The notes beneath the pieces were generated by a model. That model searched no databases and had not been told where the DNA came from. It saw only the letters and a list, made by a program, of their open reading frames with translations. Shown here piece after piece: positions 8,792 through 16,834 of a stretch of DNA of 64,000 bases. Positions within the stretch are counted from its first letter, which is position 1. Every line of letters begins with the position of its first letter. This DNA comes from Candidatus Thorarchaeota archaeon (GTDB taxonomy: Archaea > Asgardarchaeota > Thorarchaeia > Thorarchaeales > Thorarchaeaceae): positions 15,985-79,984 of the forward strand of contig JAEOUN010000018.1 in assembly GCA_016839245.1 (NCBI GenBank), read 5' to 3'. The translations under genes were made by a program, and so were the position numbers.

Positions 8792-9904
8792 ATGCCAAAG
8801 GCAACGTTCATAGTCCATTTAGATGACTTTCAAGGCTTCATAGTAAGACATAGGTATCCTTCTACATTGGCACTTAATGAGAAAGTACTCAATCTTATCT
8901 TCTACGAGCAGCAGAAGGAAAGAAAAGAAGAACTTAGCTTTGCCGAGATTGAAGGATTAAGAATTGCATCATATAACTCAGACAATTTTCCAGGGTGGAT
9001 GGTATGTTCAATTCTTGACACAGATGAAGATTTTAATTCTCTACGAGCCGATTTGGAAGGATCTGGAAGACTGCTTTTGACATTAATTAATGTGGATGAG
9101 GAATCATTCTCACTTGAAGAGGTAATCAGAAACGGAAGCACATTGAAAGATATGACTGAAGAGCAGAAATTCGCTGAGATATTCTTAACACCTTCATCCG
9201 CTCTACTTCTTGAACGAATGCAAACAGAAGGCATAGAGAAAGCTGCTAAATTATCTATTTGGTTACACAGCCAGTTACAAAATGAAGATGTTGACCTTCG
9301 TGAAGCAATGGCGCCACTCATGGATTCTGGTGTTGTGAAAGTGGAACTTTTGGGTAAGACATCAGAAATGGTCTTTCTCATCAGGGATATCTTTGGTTAT
9401 AGAGAACCTCCAGTGGAGTCGATTAGTAAAACAAAAGAGAACATCCCAAGCATTTCTGATAAATACACAGAGTACTTAACAGAATTCTTCTCACCTCCAC
9501 CACCAAACAAAGGATATAATCCAACATTACCGGTGGATGATCCTAACTCACCAATCCTTGAAGATAGAGAAAAAATATCACGCATTTTAGTTGAGAGGCT
9601 TCAATATATGGTAATGACATCCCTTAGAGAACAACCATTATCAGTGGTAGATATATCAAAGAAAACAGCACTTCCAGAGGCTATTGTTCAGAAAGTGCTT
9701 TACGCATTGGAATCAGAAAAAGTAACTATCCGTTTTGAAGAAGAGAATCTATGGGCATTACTGACGAATCCAAAGATTTCTTCGTTTATGCCAGAATATG
9801 TACTCCCGATAGTATCTAAGAAGCTGTCAGAGAAAGAAATATCCCCTGAAGCAGCTCATAGGCATCTAGAATTACTCATGTTGACTTGGGGTGAGATGAA
9901 ATGA
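8792..9904 (+). CDS. Longin-like N-terminal domain plus winged helices
   Basis: 370 residues from ATG 8792 (MPKATFIVHL). The frame is open from GTG 8768, but that start lies at the expected transcription start. Residues 1-105 have the alternating strand-helix pattern of archaeal longin/roadblock-like domains (FIVHLDDFQGFIVRHRYPS, later WMVCSIL, LLLTLI). The middle contains a winged-helix-like segment (SALLLERMQTEGIEKA) and VFLIRDIFGYREPP. After a Pro-rich linker (SPPPPNKGYNP), a second helix-turn-helix-like region follows (LSVVDISKKTALPEAIVQKVL). Its stop overlaps the next start as ATGA, so it is coupled to the longin-GTPase. I infer a partner or regulator of that GTPase. Confidence 0.6.
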   Translation: MPKATFIVHLDDFQGFIVRHRYPSTLALNEKVLNLIFYEQQKERKEELSFAEIEGLRIASYNSDNFPGWMVCSILDTDEDFNSLRADLEGSGRLLLTLINVDEESFSLEEVIRNGSTLKDMTEEQKFAEIFLTPSSALLLERMQTEGIEKAAKLSIWLHSQLQNEDVDLREAMAPLMDSGVVKVELLGKTSEMVFLIRDIFGYREPPVESISKTKENIPSISDKYTEYLTEFFSPPPPNKGYNPTLPVDDPNSPILEDREKISRILVERLQYMVMTSLREQPLSVVDISKKTALPEAIVQKVLYALESEKVTIRFEEENLWALLTNPKISSFMPEYVLPIVSKKLSEKEISPEAAHRHLELLMLTWGEMK

Positions 9905-10752
9905 TCCGTGGCGTCTATGTTCTTGGCGAGCAAGGGAATATGATTTACTCCAAGGAGTATGCAAAGAGTGAATCTAAATCAAACATGGTTGAATTTCTTA
10001 TCAACTTGACTCAATTTTTAAATTCAGTGGATCTTGAAAACAAGACAGAATACATGAATGTCGCAGTGTCACGTATTTTCTATGCTCAACGAAATCCATT
10101 CACATTCATGATCGTTGCTGACAAAGCAGATGATTCAAGCCAGATAGAGGAGAAAATTGGAGATCTTGTTGACGCATTCATGAGAGATTATGCTAATCTA
10201 GCTCTTGTGAATCAATCACTTGATGGTTTCGATACTAAAGTAGACGAGATTGCAGTCACCATGGTGAAAGTAGCAATACTTGGTTTTGCAGGTGTTGGTA
10301 AGACAACAACACTTCATCTCTTGCGTGGCGAAACACTACCATTAGTCCATGACCCAACAATTGGTGTGTCAATAAAGAAACTCCCTGAAGAGATTAGTAA
10401 CGCAAATATTGTTCTTTGGGACTTAGCAGGTCAGTCACGATTCAGCATTCTCTGGGCGAAAATGATTGCAAATGCGCAAGTCGTAATCATAGTAACAGAC
10501 AGTACTCTTGAAAATGTCTTAAGGTCAAAGAAACTTGTCAGCTTGGTAACCGAAGAAGTACCAGATGCAAAAGTCATTGGAATTGCTAACAAACAAGACT
10601 TGCCTACAGCTCTTACACCCGAACGAGTTGGACAGATTCTTGGGATTCCTACATATGAATTAGTTGCAATTGATATATCATATCGCGATAGGCTAATTCA
10701 AATTATACGTCGTGCAATACTTGAAGGAAAAGCTGAAACAAAAAGCGCTTAA
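9901..10752 (+). CDS. Longin-domain small GTPase (Arf/Ras-like)
   Basis: 283 residues. The first ~115 form a longin-type domain (MIRGVYVLGEQGNMIYSKEY, VAVSRIFYA, FTFMIVADK), typical of membrane-trafficking regulators. The G domain follows: G1 GFAGVGKTT (128-136), G2 Thr153 in DPTIG, G3 WDLAGQ (173-178) with the Arf/Ras-type Gln, G4 NKQD (230-233) and a degenerate G5 (AIDIS, ~257). The Trp before the G3 Asp and the NKQD are Arf-like. No C-terminal prenylation motif is seen. It overlaps the upstream longin/winged-helix gene by 4 bp. It is expected to act as a nucleotide switch on membranes. A covalent longin-GTPase fusion recalls the separate longin (SRX) and GTPase (SR-beta) of the eukaryotic SRP receptor, but I infer no SRP role. 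Confidence 0.85.
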   Translation: MIRGVYVLGEQGNMIYSKEYAKSESKSNMVEFLINLTQFLNSVDLENKTEYMNVAVSRIFYAQRNPFTFMIVADKADDSSQIEEKIGDLVDAFMRDYANLALVNQSLDGFDTKVDEIAVTMVKVAILGFAGVGKTTTLHLLRGETLPLVHDPTIGVSIKKLPEEISNANIVLWDLAGQSRFSILWAKMIANAQVVIIVTDSTLENVLRSKKLVSLVTEEVPDAKVIGIANKQDLPTALTPERVGQILGIPTYELVAIDISYRDRLIQIIRRAILEGKAETKSA

Positions 10753-10883
10753 AGCGTTCATTGTTCGATGTTTCAAATAAAATTATAGAAAATTCCAGTT
10801 TTAGGTCATAATATCATCCTCAATGCATCAAGGCAAAGGTTAAGAACCAAAAAAGGGGAGATATCTCTAGGTAGCGCACATAG

Positions 10884-11444
10884 GTGACTAAAACCATGTC
10901 TTTCGATATTAGCGCAATTATGGAGAAATTAAAGGAAATAGAGGATTTCGCTGAAAATGTGGCTGAAACTAAAAAGCTAGCCGATACTTTAGCGGAAAAC
11001 TTTGCGAAGATGAAGATGAACATCAACCAAACCATCAACGATAGTTTTGCTGAAATAGCCAACCAAATTGAAGCGTTAAGGCAAAACATGGAAAAGATGG
11101 AAAGCGTCAAGACTGAAGCCCCAAAAGTTGAAGCTCCGGCACCGCAACCCAAACCGGAACCTAAGCCGGAGGTTAAGCCAGCTCCAGAACCTGAGCTCAT
11201 TCCAGAACCAATTCCGGAACCAGTTATGGAAGTAGTGGAACCAGAAGTAACTGCTGAGGCAACAGAAAGTGATGATCAGTTGGATTTTCTCCTGCAACAG
11301 AAAGATCGACTAAAAGCACAGCTAACGGATCTACGTTTTGATTATATGCGAGGATATATTCCTGAAGATGAATATAAGACAAAAGAATCAGAGCTTGACA
11401 GCCAACTTGAGGACTTAGACAAGCAAATTGCTGTGCTTAAGTAG
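10884..11444 (+). CDS. Coiled-coil protein with Pro/Glu-rich linker
   Basis: 186 residues from GTG 10884; ATG 10896 (MSFDIS) is an equally good start. Residues ~5-75 form an amphipathic coiled coil (KLKEIEDFAENVAETKKLAD). Residues ~80-130 are a disordered linker of repeated PEPKPEP/IPEPIPEP units. The last ~50 residues form a helical hairpin with the turn MRGYIPEDEYKTKE, a SHOCT-like signature (G-x-I-x-E-x-E). No enzyme motif is present. It is followed by a strong terminator, so it ends the transcription block that begins at 8319, or forms its own unit. I infer a scaffold or tether. Confidence 0.65.
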   Translation: MTKTMSFDISAIMEKLKEIEDFAENVAETKKLADTLAENFAKMKMNINQTINDSFAEIANQIEALRQNMEKMESVKTEAPKVEAPAPQPKPEPKPEVKPAPEPELIPEPIPEPVMEVVEPEVTAEATESDDQLDFLLQQKDRLKAQLTDLRFDYMRGYIPEDEYKTKESELDSQLEDLDKQIAVLK

Positions 11445-11465
11445 ATTCAACAGTTAAACGATAAT

Positions 11466-11512
11466 GGCTCCAGATCTAGCGGTATGGAGCCCTTATAATT
11501 ATTTAATTTTTT
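11466..11512 (+). terminator. Hairpin terminator
   Basis: GGCTCCA (11466-11472) pairs perfectly with TGGAGCC (11485-11491) across a 12-nt loop. It is followed by an A/T-rich tail ending in a run of six T. It lies 22 bp after the coiled-coil gene stop. Confidence 0.75.
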
Positions 11513-11575
11513 AGTTAAAGAGAATTAGTGGGGAGGAAAAAAGGAACATATACCTCCCGTAATTCATGAGATAAT

Positions 11576-12499
11576 TCATTCCTTCTTCTCAGCTGCCTTC
11601 TTGATCTCTTTCTTAGGTTTCTCTTCCTTCTTCTCAGCTGCCTTCTTGGTCTCTTTCTTAGGTTTCTCTTCCTTCTTCTCAGCTGCCTTCTTGGTGTCTT
11701 TCTTGGGTTTCTCTTCCTTCTTCTCAGCTGCTTTCTTGGTCTCTTTCTTGGGTTTCTCTTCCTTCTTCTCAGCTGCCTTCTTGGTCTCTTTCTTGGGTTT
11801 CTCTTCCTTCTTCTCAGCTGCTTTCTTGGTCTCTTTCTTAGGTTTCTCTTCCTTCTTCTCAGCTGCTTTCTTGGTCTCTTTCTTGGGTTTCTCTTCCTTC
11901 TTCTCAGCTGCCTTCTTGGTCTCTTTCTTGGGTTTCTCTTCTTTATCAGCTAGCTTCTTGGAAGATTCAGTTTCGGAAATCGGAGATCTTTGTGGTTCCA
12001 TTACTTCGAGAGGTTCAACTACAACTTCTGGACGCATATCCTTACGTTCTTTTCGTTCACCAGCCTCTCTCCGTTTTCTTGCAAGTTTGCTTGGTTTGAC
12101 ATCTCCAGGAGTCGCGGCAGCAGCCAACGCCTCATCCATCTCATCAGTGATTACAGGTCGTTCTGGAACTAATGATGCAACCTCTTCCAAGGCATCTGCA
12201 ATCATCACAGGAACGCCGCCTTCTCTCTTTTCCATTTCAGCTCGAGAGGTGTAGACAACAAATCCGCCCTCTCTTATATATGGAAATAATTCACCATTAG
12301 CTTCCTTTTCTCTAAGGATTCTCCGAGCGACGCTCATTCTTACATTGAAACGATTAGCAATATCATAACATGTAACTGACCTAGCTTTGCCTAGATACTC
12401 ATCTATTCCGCTAAGGACATCTGGTTTTGGAACTGCGTCTCGAATTATTTTCTCGGTTTTGGTGGCTGACTTGCCCCACTTCTTCTTTGAAATTGTAAT
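11576..12499 (-). CDS. rps25e: Ribosomal protein eS25 with Lys-rich repeat tail; probable ATT start
   Basis: The first ATG in frame (12337) would cut the domain in half. The frame stays open upstream to TAG 12521-12523, and those codons encode SKKKWGKSATKTEK, PKPDVLSGIDEYL and SVTCYDIANRFNVR. They join SVARRILREKEANG and GGFVVYTSRAE to give a complete eS25 winged helix. No ATG, GTG or TTG exists in that stretch. ATT 12499 or ATT 12493 follow TAGGAGAG, a good Shine-Dalgarno, so an ATT start is most likely. From 12499 the product is 307 residues, against about 100-125 usual for eS25. The extra ~200 are a Lys/Glu/Ala-rich tail with eight 15-residue repeats. It is a 30S head component in archaea and eukaryotes. 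Confidence 0.85.
   Translation of the reverse strand: MTISKKKWGKSATKTEKIIRDAVPKPDVLSGIDEYLGKARSVTCYDIANRFNVRMSVARRILREKEANGELFPYIREGGFVVYTSRAEMEKREGGVPVMIADALEEVASLVPERPVITDEMDEALAAAATPGDVKPSKLARKRREAGERKERKDMRPEVVVEPLEVMEPQRSPISETESSKKLADKEEKPKKETKKAAEKKEEKPKKETKKAAEKKEEKPKKETKKAAEKKEEKPKKETKKAAEKKEEKPKKETKKAAEKKEEKPKKDTKKAAEKKEEKPKKETKKAAEKKEEKPKKEIKKAAEKKE
11580..11942 (-). repeat. Eight tandem 45-bp repeats inside rps25e
   Basis: The period is exactly 45 bp (for example ccttcttctc recurs at 11581 and 11626). The encoded 15-residue unit is KEEKPKKETKKAAEK, with two variants (KKDT and KKEI). Nucleotide identity between copies is very high, with only third-position changes such as gcc/gct and tta/ttg. 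This indicates recent expansion and possible copy-number variation. The unit resembles histone H1-type Lys/Ala/Pro tails. Confidence 0.95.
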
Positions 12500-12547
12500 T
12501 ACTCTCCTAGATACTGCTGACTAGGTCAAAAGGGATTGCCAGAGTTT

Positions 12548-12556
12548 GACTTTTAA
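12548..12556 (-). promoter_or_regulatory. TATA box of rps25e
   Basis: On the minus strand the sequence CTTTAAAAG is centred at about 12552. The predicted start of transcription, about 25 bp downstream at ~12527, leaves a ~28-nt leader that contains the TAGGAGAG ribosome-binding site before ATT 12499. This supports the upstream start and argues against initiation at ATG 12337. Confidence 0.5.
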
Positions 12557-12584
12557 AGATGCTCATTAGTCAGTCTTTTTGTAT

Positions 12585-13259
12585 ATGAAAGACTCTCGTA
12601 TGAAACCGTTAATCCAACTTGATGATTTAGTATCACTACTTGTTGACAAAGTATATCCCGAATTTAAAAAAAGTAATATTTCGATAGACTGGGACAATAT
12701 CAATTGCTTTGCCACGATTTATTGGGATAGTAATTTAGCAAATGTCAAGATAAAATGTAATAGAAAAATAAAGACTTGGCATGAAGCATCGCTTCTTGGA
12801 CTTTTATCTCACGAACTAAGTCATGCTGTACAGAAGCAATCTCAGAATTCAGAAATGGCATCAGACCTAGAGGTAATCAATAGAGGGATGGGTGTCTATC
12901 TAGCAGTTGAAAGAATAGTTGCTGGCAAATATGATGATTATGTAATAAAAAGAGGAAAGGACAAGTATCTTGGTTATACCTCAATTCGAAAGCGCCTCTT
13001 AGAAAAAGAACTCGAACAATTGGATATGCTTCTAATCGAGATGAAGCTTATTCCAAGGAAGACTACAACTCATATAGTCGAACATCACGATATGCATGTC
13101 ATAAGAAAAAAAGACAGCACATTCATACATGTAGATGGATACAAATTTACCATCAAAGAGGATGTAAAGGATTGTGACGTGAGGATTGTTGATAAACTAG
13201 GTTTGACAGAAATTTATGTAGGAAGAGATCTAATTGGACAAATAGATAAAGGTCACTAA
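12585..13259 (+). CDS. Putative HExxH zinc metallopeptidase-like protein
   Basis: 224 residues from ATG 12585. The frame opens at TTG 12579, and ATG 12600 (MKPLIQLDD) is also possible. The helix LLGLLSHELSHAVQ holds the HELSH zinc-binding and catalytic motif, and a further Glu in SDLEVINRG could be the third ligand of a gluzincin. The rest is charged with no membrane segment, so it should be cytoplasmic. The last ~70 residues form a beta-rich region. It is convergent with, and overlaps by 4 bp, the nucleotidyltransferase gene. A SprT/WLM-type or minigluzincin role is possible; the family is not assigned. Confidence 0.6.
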   Translation: MKDSRMKPLIQLDDLVSLLVDKVYPEFKKSNISIDWDNINCFATIYWDSNLANVKIKCNRKIKTWHEASLLGLLSHELSHAVQKQSQNSEMASDLEVINRGMGVYLAVERIVAGKYDDYVIKRGKDKYLGYTSIRKRLLEKELEQLDMLLIEMKLIPRKTTTHIVEHHDMHVIRKKDSTFIHVDGYKFTIKEDVKDCDVRIVDKLGLTEIYVGRDLIGQIDKGH

Positions 13260-14551
13260 CCATAATTCATAGTATCTTTCTTTTCGCTAATCTTTAGTTT
13301 TTGCTCCAGATAGACTTCCTTGTTTGGTTCGATATCTTCGGTAATGACGCAGCCTGCAGAGATGGTAGTATTCTCGCCAATTCGAGTAGCAGGATATATG
13401 GAGGTATTTACGCCAATAACAACATTATCACCAATAATTGCTCCAAACTTCCGAGAAGGAATTTGTACACATTCATCTTTACTCTCAAGGAAAAGTGGTT
13501 CATTTCCAGGTCGCCAATTCCATAATTGAGCACCTGCTTCGATGCACGTATCAGCTCCAACTATTGAGTCGGCGAGATAAGTCATTCGGCCTATATTAAC
13601 GCGTTCAAAGATCATGCTGTTTCTCAATTCTACAGCATACCCTATTTTTCCACCATCACATAGACTGCTATAATCTCGCACAAGTGAATTGTTACCGATG
13701 TATACTCTCTTACCAATATATATTGGACCTCTCAAAGTAGTATTTGGTCGTACTATTGTCCCTTCATCTATGTAAACAGGACCTTCTATTACAACGCTAG
13801 GATGGACATCAGCAGACTCTGCGATGTAGCTCCCTTTTCCACGAAGTTGACGATCCATGACAATTCGATTAGCATTTAATAAATCCCAAGGCCATGTGAA
13901 TTCTGCCCACTCACGTTCCCAAACTGTCGCTGTGACCTTCTTACCGCCATCAATGAGTTCCTCAAACATTTTCTCCATTTTTTGGTGCTTTTCAAGTAAT
14001 GCAAATGTTTCTCTATTAAAAACAGATACACCTGCAACAGCATAATTGCTTACATAGCGATCAGGGCCTCCCTTTTCAACAAGTTTCTCAACTACACCAT
14101 TACTTCCAATCTTTACTGTACCAAACTGCTCGGGATTAGATACTAACGTAACAAGCATTGTGATAAAACCATCAGTAGTTTCATGATTATTGAGAGTTCT
14201 CTTCACCATTTCTGGTTCAACAAGTACATCGCCATTCACGAGAAGGAACTCATCATCGTCTTCGAGTTCGTCTTTTGCCGTGAGAATTGCATTCTCAGCG
14301 CCAACCTGTTTATGCTGGATGACGTACCTGATTTTTACTCCTTGATCACTACCCATCTGAAAATAATCCATTAATTCCTCTCGTCCATGACCCACAACCA
14401 TGATGATATCTTTAATTCCATTATCCACAAGGCTATCAATAATATATTGAAGGACAGGTCTTCCCGCAATCATTAACATGGATTTTGAACGATTTGAGGT
14501 TAAAGGTCGAAGGCGCTGACCTTCTCCAGCAGTTAACACGAGCGCTTTCAT
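13256..14551 (-). CDS. Bifunctional sugar-1-phosphate nucleotidylyltransferase/acyltransferase (GlmU-like)
   Basis: 431 residues from ATG 14551 (MKALVLTAGEGQRLRPLT); GTG 14560 is also open. The N-terminal ~230 residues are an NTP-transferase domain with the pyrophosphorylase signature LTAGEGQRLRPLT, the sugar-phosphate-binding KSML and the metal-binding NGD. The C-terminal ~190 residues are a left-handed beta-helix of hexapeptide repeats (VVIEGPVYI, TIVRPNTTL, KFGAIIGDNVVIG, TIYPATRIGENTT). This layout is that of archaeal GlmU-type enzymes making UDP-GlcNAc, or of glucose-1-phosphate thymidylyl/mannose-1-phosphate guanylyltransferases. The exact sugar is uncertain. WecB at 42075 would act downstream of UDP-GlcNAc. 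Confidence 0.85.
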   Translation of the reverse strand: MKALVLTAGEGQRLRPLTSNRSKSMLMIAGRPVLQYIIDSLVDNGIKDIIMVVGHGREELMDYFQMGSDQGVKIRYVIQHKQVGAENAILTAKDELEDDDEFLLVNGDVLVEPEMVKRTLNNHETTDGFITMLVTLVSNPEQFGTVKIGSNGVVEKLVEKGGPDRYVSNYAVAGVSVFNRETFALLEKHQKMEKMFEELIDGGKKVTATVWEREWAEFTWPWDLLNANRIVMDRQLRGKGSYIAESADVHPSVVIEGPVYIDEGTIVRPNTTLRGPIYIGKRVYIGNNSLVRDYSSLCDGGKIGYAVELRNSMIFERVNIGRMTYLADSIVGADTCIEAGAQLWNWRPGNEPLFLESKDECVQIPSRKFGAIIGDNVVIGVNTSIYPATRIGENTTISAGCVITEDIEPNKEVYLEQKLKISEKKDTMNYG

Positions 14552-14620
14552 TATTTTCACACTACTATTGTTCTATTACTATTCCGCATAAAACTGTTGG
14601 CTGTTGTGTAAATGCACCAA

Positions 14621-15346
14621 TCAAGGGTCGATAAGCCCGAAGTATATTCTTCGTTTTCCTGCACCAACATTTTTTGATTTACCAATTTGTATCGGCCCAA
14701 TCTCTTTGGTATTTTGTACGTGAGTGCCAGCACAAGAAGCGGCATCATAATTTCCAATGAGTAAAACTCGAAACTCTTTAACAGATTTGGGAACCATCTC
14801 TAGGTATCTAGTCTGATAACCTCGCTTTTCCAAAAATCCGATGGCTTCTTTTCGTGGCATAAATTCAATTGAAACAGGTAGATTTTGATATAAAATTTCA
14901 TTCACTCCATCTTCAACATCACGTTTCATATCATCATCAAAAGAGTCTAGTGGCGAATAATCAGCACGGCTTTCATCCGGGGTAATATTGTTGCTTACTG
15001 TTTCTGCATTATAATTCAGTTGAAGATATCTAGAGAGAACATGCTGGGCAGTATGGAATCGCATGCAACGATAGCGGCGTTCCCAGTCAATTAAACCATG
15101 AACTTTACTACCAATCTCAAAGGGCTCATTTTTTAAGAAGTGACGGACTTCACCATCTACTTTTCTCACTTCACTCACACCAACTGTTCGTGAGTGAGTA
15201 GATAATTGACCTGTGTCACTTGATTGGCCGCCTCCTTCTGGATAAAACGCTGTTTTGTTAAGCACAACAGCATCATCATATGTGGCTGTCACAATAGCAT
15301 CGAATTCTTTGAGATAATTATCTTTCATATGTAAGAGTTCAGTCAT
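14621..15346 (-). CDS. alaX: Alanyl-tRNA editing protein AlaX
   Basis: 241 residues, the size of the AlaX-M class. It trans-edits Ser- or Gly-mischarged tRNA-Ala in the cytoplasm. It starts MTELLHMKDNYLKEF. The Gly-rich AFYPEGGGQSSDTG loop and the zinc ligands HTAQH and CAGTH are all present, so the editing site is intact. The region resembles the editing domain of AlaRS without the synthetase core. It lies 13 bp downstream of the neighbouring single-TM protein gene, likely one transcript. Confidence 0.93.
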   Translation of the reverse strand: MTELLHMKDNYLKEFDAIVTATYDDAVVLNKTAFYPEGGGQSSDTGQLSTHSRTVGVSEVRKVDGEVRHFLKNEPFEIGSKVHGLIDWERRYRCMRFHTAQHVLSRYLQLNYNAETVSNNITPDESRADYSPLDSFDDDMKRDVEDGVNEILYQNLPVSIEFMPRKEAIGFLEKRGYQTRYLEMVPKSVKEFRVLLIGNYDAASCAGTHVQNTKEIGPIQIGKSKNVGAGKRRIYFGLIDP

Positions 15347-15359
15347 ATGATAAGATCAC

Positions 15360-15929
15360 CTATGATTCCGAAGTGTTGCGAATGTTTGCCCACTCATTGA
15401 TAGCTAGTTGTATTGCTTTATTCAATTCGTTGCCAACCAGATTGACTTCAGGAGATTCAGCAGCAGCTACAATGATTCCACGTACTTCATCTTCATCGTT
15501 TGCCTCTAAAATCGCTTCAATAATTGCTCCTACTGTATCTTCAGGAACTTCAAGATCTTTGAGAAAACGTGCCAAAGGAGTATAAGAAACAGGTACATAA
15601 CCACTTGCTGTTGATGCTTCTAATCCAATGGCATTCATCTTAGATTCGAACATATCAGAAATTATTTCACGTCTGGTATGAACAGGAGGTGGAGTCAATT
15701 CTTTTCCCCTATCTGCATCACTCATCATTTTTCCAATCTGCTTCATTAATGGTCCTTTTGCCTTCAACTTTGTCTTTTTCGTTTCTTTGAGTGGTTTTTC
15801 ATCTTTGGTGCCTTTGGGTCTTCGAAAGATTGCAACCGCAACAATAACACCAATAATCCATATAGTCAAAATTAGAACTAATGGATTTGAAAACATGTTG
15901 AGAATTGTATCAATGATTTCGGTCTGCAT
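15360..15929 (-). CDS. Single-pass membrane protein with cytosolic helical domain
   Basis: 189 residues from ATG 15929 (MQTEIIDTIL), preceded by AAGGA on the coding strand. The frame is open to 16007, but the longer form would begin next to the divergent larB start. One transmembrane helix lies at ~15-37 (NPLVLILTIWIIGVIVAVAIF), followed by a basic juxtamembrane stretch (RRPKGTKDEK, KETKKTKLKAKG). The C-terminal ~90 residues are helical and acidic (PEDTVGAIIEAILEANDEDE). It is likely N-out with the bulk in the cytoplasm. The family is not recognised. It shares an operon with alaX. Confidence 0.6.
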   Translation of the reverse strand: MQTEIIDTILNMFSNPLVLILTIWIIGVIVAVAIFRRPKGTKDEKPLKETKKTKLKAKGPLMKQIGKMMSDADRGKELTPPPVHTRREIISDMFESKMNAIGLEASTASGYVPVSYTPLARFLKDLEVPEDTVGAIIEAILEANDEDEVRGIIVAAAESPEVNLVGNELNKAIQLAINEWANIRNTSES

Positions 15930-16032
15930 TAAGGATCGTCCTTCTGCTGAAGATTTTAATAACACAGCGAATTGATTCAACACAACGTCAACTTTAAGGT
16001 TTATCATGATGGGAAAATCGTAAAATTCTTTG

Positions 16033-16827
16033 GTGATATCAGTGGACGAAACGCGAAAGATCCTGGAGAAGCTTGATTCCGGTAAGATATCGATAGAAGA
16101 GGCTCAGAAAAAGCTCAAGGCACTGACTCTGAAGAAAGTAACTGATATGGCAATAATTGACATCGATAGAGAAACAAGAAGTGGCATTCCAGAGGTTGTA
16201 TTTGCAGAATCAAAGGATTCAGAGGATATTGTTACAATAGTGGAAGAAATGTTGAAGTTTCAAGATATTGTACTTGTGACTAGAATACAACAAGAAAAGC
16301 TAGACTATTTATCCAAGAAACTCAAAGATGTCAACATTCAGGTCTTTGGAAAGAATCCAATAATAACCGTACTGGTCAATAAACCCGATTGGCACGTTGA
16401 GGAAGAAAAGGGAAAAATTGCGATTATCACCGCAGGCACCTCAGATATTCCATATGCAAAAGAAGCTGAGGCTCTCGCTAAGATGATGGGTGTTAAGGTA
16501 TTCTCCTATTATGATATTGGTGTTTCTGGTATTCACCGATTATTCGAACCCATCAAAGAGATACTGGAAAAAGATGTTGACGCAATTATTGTTTTTGCAG
16601 GAATGGAAGGAGCGTTACCAACAGTTGTTGCAGCACTAATTGATATCCCAGTTATTGGAGTGCCAGTGCCTACAGGGTATGGATTTGGAGGAAAAGGTGA
16701 GACAGCTCTCGCCTCAATGTTACAGTCTTGCTCTCCTGGACTTGCAGTTGTTAATATTGGAAATGGTCTTGGAGCTGCATCAGTGGCAATCCTCATTGCA
16801 ATTAGAGCGTCCCGTCAACGCAAATGA
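16033..16827 (+). CDS. larB: LarB-like nickel-pincer cofactor biosynthesis carboxylase
   Basis: About 264 residues from GTG 16033; TTG 16030 and GTG 16042 are alternatives. The N-terminal helix-turn KILEKLDSGKISIEEAQKKL and DIDRETRSGIPEVVFAESK are LarB hallmarks. The C-terminal half is an AIR-carboxylase (PurE-like) fold with ITAGTSDIPYAKEAE, YDIGVSGIHRL, FAGMEGALPTVVAAL and the terminal PVPTGYGFGGKGETAL. LarB carboxylates and hydrolyses nicotinic acid adenine dinucleotide as the first step to the Ni-pincer cofactor of lactate racemase-type enzymes. LarC, LarE and LarA are not in this window. Confidence 0.9.
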   Translation: MISVDETRKILEKLDSGKISIEEAQKKLKALTLKKVTDMAIIDIDRETRSGIPEVVFAESKDSEDIVTIVEEMLKFQDIVLVTRIQQEKLDYLSKKLKDVNIQVFGKNPIITVLVNKPDWHVEEEKGKIAIITAGTSDIPYAKEAEALAKMMGVKVFSYYDIGVSGIHRLFEPIKEILEKDVDAIIVFAGMEGALPTVVAALIDIPVIGVPVPTGYGFGGKGETALASMLQSCSPGLAVVNIGNGLGAASVAILIAIRASRQRK

Positions 16828-16834
16828 ATTTGAT

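Noticed and set aside
11580..11942. Eight 45-bp repeats as a possible CRISPR array
   Set aside because: The repeats are directly adjacent with no spacers, keep one reading frame and code a Lys-rich peptide. This is a protein repeat.
11601..12254. Long open frame on the plus strand opposite rps25e, rich in repeated FSSFFSAAFLVSFLG
   Set aside because: It is the antisense reading of the 45-bp repeats. The minus frame gives a recognisable eS25 domain, a promoter and an SD, while the plus frame has none.
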